DNA from: Eriocheir sinensis
Taxonomy: Eukaryota > Arthropoda > Malacostraca > Decapoda > Varunidae
Length of the DNA: 64,000 bases
Direction of reading: 5' to 3'
NCBI RefSeq assembly: GCF_024679095.1
Contig: NW_026111820.1
Coordinates: 918,262-982,261 of the forward strand
Part shown: piece after piece, positions 63,942 through 64,000 of the stretch
Layout: every line of letters begins with the position of its first letter
Position numbering within the stretch: position 1 is the stretch's first letter
Made by a program: the position numbers and the translations under genes
The notes under the pieces: model-generated
What the model was told of the DNA's origin: nothing
The model's database searches: none
What the model saw: only the letters and a program-made list of their open reading frames with translations

Positions 63942-64000
63942 CTTCTTCTTCTTCTTCTTTTGAGCTGTAACGCTTTGTATCGCTCCTCTCGTTGCTCCCT
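63942..64000 (+). repeat. Start of a dispersed repeat cut by the window edge
   Basis: CTTCTTTTGAGCTGTAACGC then TTTGTATCGCT matches segments at 57,676-57,720 and 25,092-25,140. Confidence 0.6.

Overview
The window looks like nuclear DNA of a decapod crustacean, most likely a crab. It is packed with long AC, TC, TA and trinucleotide microsatellites, carries tRNA-derived SINEs, and contains LINE families (a jockey-like one, a CR1-like one and one ending in TGAT repeats) of types I know from crab genomic proteins. No prokaryotic gene organisation is present. The assignment rests on recalled family resemblance, not on a database search. Almost all recognisable coding sequence belongs to transposable elements, nearly all broken, many nested inside one another.

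Region by region. 1-8.2 kb: a LINE split by about 740 bp of other DNA, a SINE, a 31-bp minisatellite, long pyrimidine tracts, and the first of three copies of a TTAA-bounded module that contains LINE reverse-transcriptase sequence. 8.2-11.6 kb: a DNA transposon with clean ends (11-bp terminal repeats, 8-bp target duplication) and a 581-codon transposase ORF. 11.6-15.1 kb: a mosaic of related tandem repeats. 15.7-23.3 kb: a ZMYM1-like hAT transposase on the minus strand, cut in two by a 4.5-kb LTR-bounded insertion without recognisable pol. 24-31 kb: a pogo-like element, the other two copies of the TTAA module, SINEs, a G-rich tandem repeat, and a GA tract facing a TC tract.

31,454-52,770 is the centrepiece: a single 21.3-kb element with CACTGTAAAAA ends, a TA target duplication and arrays of small palindromes just inside each end. 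Its minus strand carries two genes. Gene A (44.66-42.18 kb) is a zinc-finger transposase. Gene B (41.65-32.62 kb) has at least seven exons with good splice sites and starts with a CIDE-N-like domain. The insertion site can be proved from the window itself, because the two flanks rejoin into one antisense LINE tail. Other elements (a CRE-motif TIR element, a piggyBac MITE, a CR1 LINE, a SINE split by a Helitron) have inserted into it.

52.8-59.5 kb: two minus-strand exon candidates resembling the small protein CUSTOS flank an intron filled by a jockey-like LINE, a palindromic MITE, and a hAT with a pogo-like element inside it. They would be the only host gene seen. 59.5-64 kb: piggyBac-type elements, a 30-bp coding-compatible minisatellite, a possible first exon and another CR1 tail. 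I see no rRNA, no CRISPR array and no tRNA gene other than SINE heads.
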